Positions 1 to 7,792 of a DNA stretch of 30,185 bases are shown here, in pieces. The notes under the pieces are model-generated. The model searched no databases. It was not told the DNA's origin and was given only the letters and a program-made list of their open reading frames with translations. Every line of letters begins with the position of its first letter. The first letter of the stretch is position 1. Where the stretch lies: positions 1-30,185 of the forward strand of contig CAZWAP010000030.1 of NCBI GenBank assembly GCA_964632005.1, given 5' to 3'. The DNA comes from CAZWAP01 sp964632005. Its GTDB lineage: Bacteria; Planctomycetota; Phycisphaerae; Sedimentisphaerales; Anaerobacaceae. The position numbers and the translations under genes are program-made.

Positions 1-426
1 GCGAAGGCGAGCGTAGCGAGCCGGAGCGACAGCACACGCGAAAAACGCTTGAAAAAGCAGGGCTATGGCGTTAGACAGAGTGAAAGACAAGCAGAAGGAT
101 AAGATCAGGAACCTTGTGCAGGCCGTCTGATTGCTGCTGAACGGGATACTGTGGTGGTGAGGGCTGGTGGGCTTTGCGCCGAACCTGTCCAGGACGTCAA
201 GATCACACCCCATTTGGTCTATGACACTGGCTCAATTGATCTCTGAACTCGCGGCAGCGGCAAAAATGGCACTTTCAACACAGTCTCCGCCTTCGATTCG
301 AGCATAAAATGCCTACAAAACGCAAATGGATAGTGCTTGATTTATTCGCCGCTGCGGGAATACAATCAAGGTTTTGTCCAGGACAAATCTGGTTCACTGA
401 GGTTTGGTTAAAAAAGGAGCGCTACA
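1..426. other. Upstream region without a recognisable gene
   Basis: No recognisable gene is seen in these 426 bases. Frame 1 is open from the window edge to a TAA at 100-102 and could be the tail of a gene that starts outside the window, but the 33 residues are basic and unrecognised. A 21-codon frame (ATG 65 to TGA 130), rich in Lys, Asp and Gln, is also open; I see no reason to call it a gene. The only supported element is the promoter-like sequence at 337-366. Confidence 0.5.
337..366 (+). promoter_or_regulatory. Sigma-70-type promoter for the DUF6807-DUF1080 gene
   Basis: A -35 box TTGATT (337-342) and a -10 box TACAAT (361-366) are separated by 18 bases. The predicted transcript start near 373 leaves a leader of about 55 bases before the start codon at 427, which is preceded by a good AAGGAG ribosome binding site. 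The local sequence is AT-richer than the genes around it. No operator-like repeat overlaps the boxes. Confidence 0.5.
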
Positions 427-2268
427 ATGCGGAACTTCACTGCGGAAATTCTCGGCGCAGCGATAGTCTGCTTATTACCTGTCTCCGCGGCACCGCAGAG
501 AGCGGCAGCGGGGCAGGTTGTCGCGAGGATCACGGTCGATGCTGGTGCACACACGCGGGTTGATACGCCGGTCAGCGTGTCACTCAACGCAGTGCCTATA
601 GGTTTTCCAGGTACGCAGTACATCCTGGTTGAGCAGATCGGGGGCAGACGGACGGCCCGTCCGGCTCAGTTCGAGCCGGGCAGCCCGCCGAGATTGTGGT
701 TTATCTTAGCGGGCAAGACCGAGGCGGGGACAAAACGCGTATTCGAGCTGCTGGAAACGCACAACGGCAAGGCGGACGGCGTGTCGGTGAAAAAATGCGA
801 CGATTATTATGAAATATGGCACAGAGGTACGAAGGTGCTGCGGTACAATCACGCTATCGTGCCTCCGCCGCCGGGACGCAGCAAGCTTTATGAGCGAAGC
901 GCCTTTATTCATCCATTGTGGTCGCCAAGTGGAACGGTGCTGACGAATATCCATCCTCCTGACCATATTCACCATATGGGGATATGGATGCCCTGGACCC
1001 ACACGGAATTCGAGGGCAAGCCGGTCGATTTCTGGAATCTCAAGAAGGGCCAGGGCACGGTTCGTTTTGTCCGGTATCTTTCGGTCACGGACGGCCCGGT
1101 CTATGGCGGTTTTCTGGCCGAGCAGGAACACGTCGCATTGAAGACAGCCGAGGGCGAAAAGGTTGTGCTCGGCGAGACCTGGGACGTTCGGGTCTACAAC
1201 GTCGGCGGCGCCGCCGAAGGATACTGGCTGTGGGATCTCGTCTCCACCCAGCGATGCGTTGCGGACAGTCCGCTCCGACAGCTGCAATATCGCTACGGTG
1301 GCTTCGGTTTCCGCGGTGCAGCCGAGTGGGACGAGCAAAACACAGAGTATCTGACCAGCGAAGGCAAGAACCGCAAGAACGGCCACGGCACCCGGGCGCG
1401 GTGGTGCGATACGTCGGGCAAGATAAAGCAATGGGAGGGGGTGACGTTTTACAGCCACCCCGCCAACTTCCGCCATCCGGAACCGATGCGGATATGGCCG
1501 AGTGGCCAGGTGTTCTTCAACTGGGCGCCTTGCCAGGCAGGCGACTGGGAGATGAAACCCGGAGAGGACCACGTCTTTCGATATCGAATGTACGTACACG
1601 AGGGCAAGATTACGGTCGCCGATGCCGAGCGGATCTGGGCGGATTACGCCGAGCCGCCCGGCGTGAGGCTCGATATGATCCGACCTGGAGGAGCGATAGT
1701 GCTTTTCAACGGAAAGGATTTTTCTCACTGGACCACAGGCACCGACAAGAAGGTCGGCTGGAAGATAGCCGACGGCGCGATGACGATTGTTCCGAAGTCC
1801 GGCAGCATAATGACCAGAGAAAACTTCAAGGATTTCAAGCTCCATCTTGAGTTCAAGACTCCACCGTCGCCGCCTAACGTCAAGGGCCAGGGCCGCGGGA
1901 ACAGCGGGGTGTACATCCAGCGGCGCTACGAGCTGCAGATTCTTGATTCTTACGGCCAGCCGCCGCGGTATAACGAGGCCGCATCGATTTACAGGTTCAA
2001 GGCCCCGGACAAGAACGTCTCCAGGATGCCCGGGCAATGGCAGAGCTACGACATCATTTTCCACGCAGCTAAGTACGAAGGACAAAAAAAGGTCAGCAAC
2101 GCACGGATCACGCTCTGGCACAACGGTGTACTTGTACACGATGACGTATCGGTCCCGAACAAGACCGGCGCAGGCCGCCCGGAAGGCCCCGAGCCGGGTC
2201 CGATACTCCTGCAGGACCACGGCAACGCCGTCTCATTCAGAAATATCTGGATTCTGCCGCTTAGATAG
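427..2268 (+). CDS. Exported DUF6807 (PmoA-like) - DUF1080 (3-keto-disaccharide hydrolase-like) fusion
   Basis: This 613-residue protein starts at an ATG eight or so bases after AAGGAG and has a signal peptide (about residues 1-28, ending in an Ala-rich stretch). Residues 115-405 look like DUF6807 (PmoA family), with the His-rich motif HPPDHIHHMGIW at 176-187. Residues 420-611 are a DUF1080 domain: LFNGKDFSHW near 427, the RGNSGVYIQ strand, and the closing HGNAVSFRNIW. DUF1080 members are known to cleave 3-keto-glycosides; the role of DUF6807 is unsettled. The fusion suggests that both domains act on the same periplasmic sugar. A second DUF6807 gene follows after 69 bases, probably in one operon. 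Family assignment is firm; the substrate is unknown. Confidence 0.88.
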   Translation: MRNFTAEILGAAIVCLLPVSAAPQRAAAGQVVARITVDAGAHTRVDTPVSVSLNAVPIGFPGTQYILVEQIGGRRTARPAQFEPGSPPRLWFILAGKTEAGTKRVFELLETHNGKADGVSVKKCDDYYEIWHRGTKVLRYNHAIVPPPPGRSKLYERSAFIHPLWSPSGTVLTNIHPPDHIHHMGIWMPWTHTEFEGKPVDFWNLKKGQGTVRFVRYLSVTDGPVYGGFLAEQEHVALKTAEGEKVVLGETWDVRVYNVGGAAEGYWLWDLVSTQRCVADSPLRQLQYRYGGFGFRGAAEWDEQNTEYLTSEGKNRKNGHGTRARWCDTSGKIKQWEGVTFYSHPANFRHPEPMRIWPSGQVFFNWAPCQAGDWEMKPGEDHVFRYRMYVHEGKITVADAERIWADYAEPPGVRLDMIRPGGAIVLFNGKDFSHWTTGTDKKVGWKIADGAMTIVPKSGSIMTRENFKDFKLHLEFKTPPSPPNVKGQGRGNSGVYIQRRYELQILDSYGQPPRYNEAASIYRFKAPDKNVSRMPGQWQSYDIIFHAAKYEGQKKVSNARITLWHNGVLVHDDVSVPNKTGAGRPEGPEPGPILLQDHGNAVSFRNIWILPLR

Positions 2269-2337
2269 CAGGCATAAAACACAAAAGAAAGATCGTTGTC
2301 GGCTGAGAAATCTGGCAACAGAAAGGCAGGGTAAGCT

Positions 2338-3294
2338 ATGAGAAACTGGACGAGAATTGTTGGAGGGCTGTTGACGGTCTGGATGATCTGTGGGTGCGGC
2401 GTCGCACCCGGGGCCGGTTTTTCCTGGTCGCAGAAGGAAGGAGAGTATATAGACCTGCTCTATAACGGCCGGAAACTGACACGCTATATGTACGCCTATG
2501 ATACCTCGAACGAGCAGAGGCGGTTCGAGACATACAAGCCGTTTCTCCACGTATTCGACGAGAACGGCGAAAAGCTGCTGACGAACGGCCCGGACGGCGA
2601 GCATCCGTATCCGAAGAAAAATATCACCTATCCGCACCATCGGGGGATTTTCATCGGCTGGAGGCGGCTCGGATTCGGCGGCCGGTACTATGACACCTGG
2701 CATATGCAGGTCCCCCAGGTGCATCAAAGGTTCCTGGAACGGACGGCCGGGCCGGATAAAGCCACACTCACCGCGCTTATTCACTGGAACGACGAGCAAG
2801 GCAAACCTATGGTAGAAGAAAAACGCCGGATGACGGTCTATCGGCCGAGCGGGAAGACCATTTTGCTGCTGGACGTCGAGACGGAGCTCAAGGCCGTGCG
2901 AGGCGAGGTCAAATTGGACGGCGACCCCGAACATGCCGGCTTGCAATACCGCGCGCACAACGACGTGGCATCGGGCGGACCGGAGGTCAAGGCCAAGTAC
3001 CTGTTCCACAAGGAGGGGATCAACCCTCGCAGGGACAAGGACCTGCCGTGGGTGGCGATGGAGTACGGGCTGAACGGCAAGCGTTATACCGTGGAGTATA
3101 TGAACCATCCGGGCAACCCAAAGGGCACGATTTACTCTGCGTACCGCGACTACGGCCGATTCGGGGCGTTTTTTAAGCACGTTCTCCCGGCCGGCCAGTC
3201 GCTGAAGTTGAGATACAGAATTTGGGTCGGCAAAGGGCAGATGCCCAGCCGGGAAGAATTAGCCAGGAGATACCGGTCGTTCATCGGCCAGTAG
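2338..3294 (+). CDS. DUF6807 (PmoA-like) putative lipoprotein
   Basis: A 318-residue protein whose N-terminus is a short hydrophobic segment ending in I-C-G-C, a possible lipobox with the lipidated Cys at residue 20. The rest is one DUF6807 domain. The motif YPHHRGIFIGW (near residues 98-108) corresponds to DHIHHMGIW in the preceding gene, and GDPEHAGLQYRAHNDV and the closing LRYRIWVGKGQ are also family-like. It lies 69 bases after the DUF6807-DUF1080 gene on the same strand with no terminator between, so they are probably co-transcribed. Function is unknown. The old label PmoA (methane oxygenase) should not be read as methane oxidation. The lipoprotein prediction is moderate, because the segment between the charged start and the Cys is short. 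Confidence 0.85.
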   Translation: MRNWTRIVGGLLTVWMICGCGVAPGAGFSWSQKEGEYIDLLYNGRKLTRYMYAYDTSNEQRRFETYKPFLHVFDENGEKLLTNGPDGEHPYPKKNITYPHHRGIFIGWRRLGFGGRYYDTWHMQVPQVHQRFLERTAGPDKATLTALIHWNDEQGKPMVEEKRRMTVYRPSGKTILLLDVETELKAVRGEVKLDGDPEHAGLQYRAHNDVASGGPEVKAKYLFHKEGINPRRDKDLPWVAMEYGLNGKRYTVEYMNHPGNPKGTIYSAYRDYGRFGAFFKHVLPAGQSLKLRYRIWVGKGQMPSREELARRYRSFIGQ

Positions 3295-3372
3295 GCTGAC
3301 AAGCACGCGCAAACCAGAAAAACAGGACGCCGAATAGCGTAGGACAGCGGTGGTAGGAGCAAGAATTTTCGA

Positions 3373-3400
3373 TTGCCGGCCGGCCGGCTGTGGTTATAAT
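3373..3400 (+). promoter_or_regulatory. Promoter with perfect TATAAT and a GC palindrome in the spacer
   Basis: TTGCCG (3373-3378) and a perfect TATAAT (3395-3400) are 16 bases apart, upstream of the TIM-barrel gene. Bases 3375-3388 form a 14-base perfect palindrome (GCCGGCCGGCCGGC) that overlaps the -35 box and fills most of the spacer, so it could be an operator. The leader from about 3407 to 3591 (185 bases) contains a small AGGCC/GGCCT hairpin but no known riboswitch that I recognise. The interval between the genes (3295-3591) holds nothing else that I can support. Confidence 0.45.
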
Positions 3401-3591
3401 GGCTGGGTGCTTTTTCGGCTGTGTGGTAGGATAGGCCCGGATTTTCGGCCTGAGTTGATATAGACGCTTACATATTGGTCACCCTCGTCCCGGAGGAAGA
3501 TGCAATAAAATAGTGTTCGCGAGCGTTTTTTCTTGACGGAGCGATGCACTTTAAGGAACGCTTCCACTTTTCTGGATAAGGAGATTTGAAA

Positions 3592-4599
3592 ATGGCAAGA
3601 GCTGTGACGCTGTTTACAGGGCAGTGGGCCGATTTGCCGCTGGCGACGCTGGCAAAGAAGGCAGCGAAGTGGGGATACGATGGGCTGGAGCTGGCGTGCT
3701 GGGGCGACCACTTCGAGGTGGATAAGGCCCTCAAGGACAGGAGTTACTGCAAGGCCAAGCGGGAGCTGCTCAAGAAATACGGTCTGAAGGTTTTTGCGAT
3801 CTCGTCGCACTTGGTCGGGCAGGCTGTCTGTGACAATATCGACGAACGTCATAAGGCGATTCTGCCGGAGGATGTCTGGGGCGACGGCGACCCCGAGGGC
3901 GTTCGCAGGCGGGCGGCCGAGAAAATGATCGATACCGCAAAGGCCGCCAAGAAGTTGGGTGTTGACGTGGTCAACGGTTTTACAGGCAGCTCGATCTGGC
4001 ATTACGTCTATTCGTTTCCGCCTGTCTCGCCCGAGATGATCGAGGCTGGATACAAGGATTTTGCAAAGAGGTGGCGGCCGATCTTGAACGCATTCCAGGA
4101 TCTCGGGGTGAAGTTCGCGCTGGAGGTTCACCCGACCGAGATAGCGTTCGATATTGCCTCGGCCGAGCGGGCGCTCAAGGCCGTCAGGAATCACCCGGCC
4201 TTCGGGTTCAATTACGACCCGAGTCATCTGGGCTACCAGGGCGTGGACTACATTCAGTTCATCCGGAGGTTCGGCGACCGCATCTTCCACTGCCATATGA
4301 AGGACGTCTGGTGGGGACACGGCGACGGGACGATCGGAGTGTTCGGCGGGCACACCGAATTCGCCGATCCGAGGCGATACTGGGACTTTCGGTCGATCGG
4401 GCACGGCGATATCAACTTCGAGGAGATTATCGTCGCGCTAAACGACATAGGATACCAGGGGCCGTTGTCGATCGAGTGGGAAGACACACGGATGGACCGA
4501 GAACACGGAGCCAAAGAGGCCTGCGATTACATCAAGCGGGCCGACTTCAAGCCTTCACAGGTGGCATTTGATGCGGCCTTCGATAAAGAGTCGAGATAG
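3592..4599 (+). CDS. Xylose isomerase-like TIM-barrel sugar isomerase/epimerase
   Basis: A 335-residue protein. The ATG at 3592 is chosen over the in-frame TTG at 3586 because AAGGAG (3578-3583) sits eight bases upstream of it. It has no signal peptide and is probably cytoplasmic. The sequence fits the AP-endonuclease-2/xylose isomerase-like barrel: candidate metal and catalytic residues are E178 (LEVHP), D209 and H212 (YDPSHL), H235 (HCHMKD) and E295 (IEWED). Members of this family isomerise or epimerise sugars, inositols and keto-sugars. Beside Gfo/Idh/MocA genes, the most likely substrate is a keto-sugar released by the exported enzymes and then imported. The exact reaction cannot be read from the sequence. 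Confidence 0.9.
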   Translation: MARAVTLFTGQWADLPLATLAKKAAKWGYDGLELACWGDHFEVDKALKDRSYCKAKRELLKKYGLKVFAISSHLVGQAVCDNIDERHKAILPEDVWGDGDPEGVRRRAAEKMIDTAKAAKKLGVDVVNGFTGSSIWHYVYSFPPVSPEMIEAGYKDFAKRWRPILNAFQDLGVKFALEVHPTEIAFDIASAERALKAVRNHPAFGFNYDPSHLGYQGVDYIQFIRRFGDRIFHCHMKDVWWGHGDGTIGVFGGHTEFADPRRYWDFRSIGHGDINFEEIIVALNDIGYQGPLSIEWEDTRMDREHGAKEACDYIKRADFKPSQVAFDAAFDKESR

Positions 4600-4604
4600 T
4601 AATT

Positions 4605-4638
4605 GGGCCTGCCAGCAGTTGAGACAGCCGGTAGGCCC
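4605..4638 (+). terminator. Hairpin after the TIM-barrel gene, possible weak terminator
   Basis: GGGCCTGCC (4605-4613) pairs with GGTAGGCCC (4630-4638), giving nine pairs including one G-T, with a 16-base loop. It begins six bases after the stop codon. Only two T residues follow directly, so it is at best a weak Rho-independent terminator; it may instead protect the transcript end or attenuate read-through into the next gene. Bases 4639-4644 read TTGACA, but I see no -10 box at a proper distance. Confidence 0.35.
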
Positions 4639-4746
4639 TTGACATTGTAGCGTGCTGGGCAGGGCGATGCGCAGCCCGTGGCACAATTTAGAACCGAGTT
4701 TTAGCGAGTGTTCACCAATATTAAGCATTGAGTTGGAGAAGCCAGC

Positions 4747-6042
4747 ATGAAAAAGTACACGATCGATAGGCGAGGTTTCCTTAGGGTGGCTGGAGCCGCC
4801 GCGGCGGGTTTCCCTTATGTGGTTCGCTCGTCCGCCCTTGGTAAGGAAGGCAGCGTTCCGGCCAGCGAACGCATCACGATGGGATGCATCGGTGTAGGGG
4901 GCCGGGGATCTTCGAATATGCGGGCCTTCCTGGGCAGAAAGCAGGTGCAGATATTGGCCGTCTGCGATGTTGATAAGAATCACCGGGATAGGGCCAAGAA
5001 AACCGTCGACGATAAGTACGGCAACAGCGACTGCAAAGCGTATCTGGATTTTCGCGAGGTGATAGTACGCGAGGATATAGACGCGCTGTCCCTTGCCCTG
5101 CCGGACCACTGGCACTCGATCCCGGCGATCATGGGCGCGCGGTACGGCAAGGATATGTACGCAGAAAAGCCGCTGGCGCGGACGATCCGGGAGGGCCGGG
5201 CGATGGTCGAGGCGGTGGAACGATACGGCAGGGTCTGGCAGACCGGCAGCCAGCAGCGCTCAACGGCCAACTTCCACAAGGCCTGTGAGCTGGTTCGCAA
5301 CGGCCGGATAGGCAAGGTCAGTCGGGTTGAGGTTGGTCTGCCGACCGGCCGGCCAGGTGGCAACCCGCCTGTTCAGCCGCCGCCGCCGGGCCTGGATTGG
5401 GACTTCTGGCTTGGGCCTGCTCCGTGGCGGCCGTATATGGGGTTCGGCCGGAGCGGACCCCACTGGGACTGGCGGTGGATTATGGACTACTCCGGCGGTC
5501 AACTGACCGACTGGGCCGGACACCACATCGATATCGCGCACTGGGGACTCGGCCTGGACTATACCGGCCCGGTGGAGATCGAGGGCAAGGGAGAGTACCC
5601 AAGAGATGGCATCTTCGATGCTCCGACGGCCTACAAGTTTACCTGCAAGTATGCCAACGGGATAGTGATGACGGTCGCGAACAACCAGCGGATTCCACAG
5701 GGCACGAAGTGGTACGGAGATAAAGGCTGGATATACGTGCGTCGCGGCAAGCTGGAGGCCGAGCCCAAGAGCGTGCTTGACGAAGTGATCGGGCCGGACG
5801 AGACCCATCTATACCACAGCCGCGACCACCACGGCAACTTCCTCGACTGCGTCAAGACCCGCAAGCAGACGGTGGCGCCCATCGAGGTCGGCCACCGCTC
5901 GATCAGCGTCGGGCTGTTGGGCGAGATTGCAATGCTCACCGAGCAGAAGCTCAAGTGGGACCCGGAGAAGGAGGTATTCCTCAACAGCGACGCGGCCAAC
6001 AGGCTACTTTCCCGGTCGATGCGTAGTCCCTGGCACATCTGA
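4747..6042 (+). CDS. Tat-exported Gfo/Idh/MocA oxidoreductase
   Basis: A 431-residue protein; GGAG (4735-4738) lies eight bases before the ATG. A twin-arginine signal (RRGFLR, residues 8-13, then an Ala-rich stretch) predicts folded export with a bound nucleotide. The Rossmann motif GCIGVGGRG is at 46-54, the cofactor-site E-K-P at 140-142, and the catalytic-type D-x-x-x-H at D255-H259 (TDWAGHHID). Family members oxidise or reduce sugar hydroxyls with NAD(P), and some act as NAD-dependent glycosidases (GH109), which this GHH-type motif may also recall. It is divergent from the three paralogues at 10514-14765, so it may act on another sugar or position. The ThuA gene follows after 99 bases. 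Confidence 0.9.
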   Translation: MKKYTIDRRGFLRVAGAAAAGFPYVVRSSALGKEGSVPASERITMGCIGVGGRGSSNMRAFLGRKQVQILAVCDVDKNHRDRAKKTVDDKYGNSDCKAYLDFREVIVREDIDALSLALPDHWHSIPAIMGARYGKDMYAEKPLARTIREGRAMVEAVERYGRVWQTGSQQRSTANFHKACELVRNGRIGKVSRVEVGLPTGRPGGNPPVQPPPPGLDWDFWLGPAPWRPYMGFGRSGPHWDWRWIMDYSGGQLTDWAGHHIDIAHWGLGLDYTGPVEIEGKGEYPRDGIFDAPTAYKFTCKYANGIVMTVANNQRIPQGTKWYGDKGWIYVRRGKLEAEPKSVLDEVIGPDETHLYHSRDHHGNFLDCVKTRKQTVAPIEVGHRSISVGLLGEIAMLTEQKLKWDPEKEVFLNSDAANRLLSRSMRSPWHI

Positions 6043-6068
6043 CCGGCGAGCGGTAAATAAGAGTATTG

Positions 6069-6110
6069 GTGCTGACAGTTGGGGCCGAAAGTGGCTGCCG
6101 GAATCAGCAC
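6069..6110 (+). other. Inverted repeat between oxidoreductase and ThuA genes
   Basis: GTGCTGA (6069-6075) is perfectly complementary to TCAGCAC (6104-6110), enclosing 28 bases that hold a further CAG/CTG pairing. It could form a hairpin in the transcript ahead of the ThuA ribosome binding site, for example to set relative expression of the two genes. No T run follows, so it is not an intrinsic terminator. Confidence 0.35.
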
Positions 6111-6141
6111 AGTTGAGCAAAGCAAAGACAAAGGGGCGAAA

Positions 6142-7038
6142 ATGAACAGGACAGGAAAAATCGTCGGCGTCGCGCTGGTTCTCGCCGTGTGCCTCTCGCT
6201 TCCGCTTGGTCGGGCGCAGGCGAAGTCGCCAGAGAAATTGCGCCGGCTCAAGCCGGAAGAGATCGAGAAGATCAAGGCCGCCCTGCCTTCAAAACCCTTC
6301 GTCAAGGCCAAACGCCGTAAGATGCTGGTGTTCTGGCGGTGCGAGGGGTTTTACCACAGGTCGATACCGGTGGTGAACAAGGCATTGGAGCTGATGGGCA
6401 AGAAGACCGGCCTGTTTGACGTGGTGGTTACGGACGACTATTCGGTCTTTACCCCGGAGAAGCTCAAAGAATTCGACGCGATTTGCCTGAACAATACGAC
6501 GCGACTGGAGTTCGACCCGGCCGAAACCCCGGAACGGTGCAAGGCCCTGCTGGATTTTGTCAGGGGCGGCAAGGGTATAATAGGTATTCACGCCGCGACG
6601 GACAATTTCTACAAGTGGCCCGAGGGGATGGAGATGATGGGGGGCAAGTTCACCGGGCATCCCTGGGGTGCCGGCGGTACCTGGGCGGTGAAGATCGACC
6701 AGCCTAACCACCCTCTAACCGCCCCGTTCAAGGGCAAAGGCTTCAAGATAAAGGATGAAATCTACCGTACCGAGCCGCCGGTGTACTCGCGGAGCAAACA
6801 GCTTGTGTTGATGAGCCTGGATATGAGCGACCCGGCGACCAGATCAAAGGCATCCAAGCCGACGGACCTCGATACCGGCATAAGCTGGATCAAGCAGGTG
6901 GGTAAAGGACGCCTCTTCTACTGCTCGCTCGGTCATAACGACCACATTATGTACAACCCGACTATATTGCAGCATTATCTGGCAGGCATACAGTTCGCGT
7001 TCGGCGACTACAAAGTCGATACGAAACCAAGGCCATAA
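6142..7038 (+). CDS. Exported ThuA domain protein
   Basis: A 298-residue protein. The ATG at 6142 is chosen because it starts a clear signal peptide (residues 1-27, ending in AQA) and follows AAGGGG; the frame stays open upstream to 6079, but that extension would bury the signal. The ThuA (trehalose-utilisation, glutamine amidotransferase-like fold) domain runs from about 58 to 290, with FWRCEGFYHRS near 64-74, GIHAATD at 148-154 and GHPW at 172-175. ThuA partners ThuB, a Gfo/Idh/MocA enzyme, in the 3-keto-trehalose pathway of rhizobia, so its place right after such a gene supports a keto-sugar role. In related organisms, as I recall, this domain is often fused to HEAT repeats; here the HEAT part is separate. 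Confidence 0.88.
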   Translation: MNRTGKIVGVALVLAVCLSLPLGRAQAKSPEKLRRLKPEEIEKIKAALPSKPFVKAKRRKMLVFWRCEGFYHRSIPVVNKALELMGKKTGLFDVVVTDDYSVFTPEKLKEFDAICLNNTTRLEFDPAETPERCKALLDFVRGGKGIIGIHAATDNFYKWPEGMEMMGGKFTGHPWGAGGTWAVKIDQPNHPLTAPFKGKGFKIKDEIYRTEPPVYSRSKQLVLMSLDMSDPATRSKASKPTDLDTGISWIKQVGKGRLFYCSLGHNDHIMYNPTILQHYLAGIQFAFGDYKVDTKPRP

Positions 7039-7063
7039 GTTAGCTCTGGAAAGGAAATCTCAA

Positions 7064-7783
7064 ATGGATCAATTGGAACAGTTGCTGGAGAAAGTCAAGA
7101 CTTACGATTGGGGGCAAAGCCGTGTCGCGCTGACGCAGATAACCGAAATCATAAAGAAGGCCCACGGCAACAAGGCCGAACTGGCCAAGATTGAGAAGGG
7201 TTTGCTTGGAGTGCTGAACTCCAACGCCAAGCGGGCCGGCAAACAATTCGCGTGCAGGCAGTTGAGTATCATCGGCACGGACGCTTCGGTTCCGACGCTG
7301 GGCCGGATGCTCACGGGCGAGGAGACCTCGGATATGGCGCGGTATGCACTCGAACGGATACCGGGCCCGGCTGCCGACGACGCTTTGTTGAGCGCCCTGG
7401 GCAAGGCCACGGGCAAGCCAAAGATCGGCATCGTCAATTCCCTCGGCCAGCGCAAGTGCAGCAAGGCCTCGTCGGCCCTGGCGGCGATGCTGAGTAGCAG
7501 CGACCAGACCCTCGCTGCGGCTGCTGCTGCGGCACTGGGCCAGATTGCAGATGCCACCGCGGCTGAGGCACTGGCCAAGGCCGTGGGAACAACCACCGGC
7601 AAGGTCCGGATGCGTGTTCTGGATTCATACCTCAGGTGCGCCGATAAGCTGGCCGAGCAGGGCAGGAGGGCTCAGGCCCTGGCCATCTACAGGCAACTGC
7701 AAAAACCCGATATGCCCAAGCCGATCCGGACGGCGGCCTTACGCGGCGTAATCAGCACGACCAAGACGCGCTCGAGGCGGTAA
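7064..7783 (+). CDS. HEAT-repeat protein without export signal
   Basis: A 239-residue alpha-helical repeat protein starting at an ATG eight bases after AAGGA (7051-7055). Repeated helical pairs with Ala/Leu-rich cores (for example AAAAAALGQIADATAAEALAKA near 145-166) identify HEAT/PBS-lyase-like repeats. HEAT repeats form curved scaffolds for protein binding. It has no signal peptide, although both flanking genes encode exported proteins. It lies 25 bases after ThuA and in the same frame as the next gene, from which it is separated by one stop codon and nine bases. It looks like the N-terminal half of a longer exported ThuA/HEAT protein that has been split. Its location in the cell is therefore uncertain. 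Confidence 0.8.
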   Translation: MDQLEQLLEKVKTYDWGQSRVALTQITEIIKKAHGNKAELAKIEKGLLGVLNSNAKRAGKQFACRQLSIIGTDASVPTLGRMLTGEETSDMARYALERIPGPAADDALLSALGKATGKPKIGIVNSLGQRKCSKASSALAAMLSSSDQTLAAAAAAALGQIADATAAEALAKAVGTTTGKVRMRVLDSYLRCADKLAEQGRRAQALAIYRQLQKPDMPKPIRTAALRGVISTTKTRSRR

Positions 7784-7792
7784 GAAAGGCAA

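Noticed and set aside
706..2220. 504-codon open frame on the minus strand opposite the DUF6807-DUF1080 gene
   Set aside because: It is the antisense shadow of a well-supported gene in GC-rich DNA. It has no ribosome site and its product resembles no protein family.
2338..3294. Methane mono-oxygenase subunit (PmoA)
   Set aside because: The old family label suggests it, but the protein is a soluble exported DUF6807 protein beside sugar genes, and no pmoB or pmoC is present.
3533..3538. TTGACG as a second promoter for the TIM-barrel gene
   Set aside because: No acceptable -10 box is found at 16-18 bases; the upstream TATAAT promoter is better.
4639..4644. TTGACA as a promoter for the oxidoreductase at 4747
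   Set aside because: No -10-like sequence lies 16-18 bases downstream (the position reads GGGCGA).
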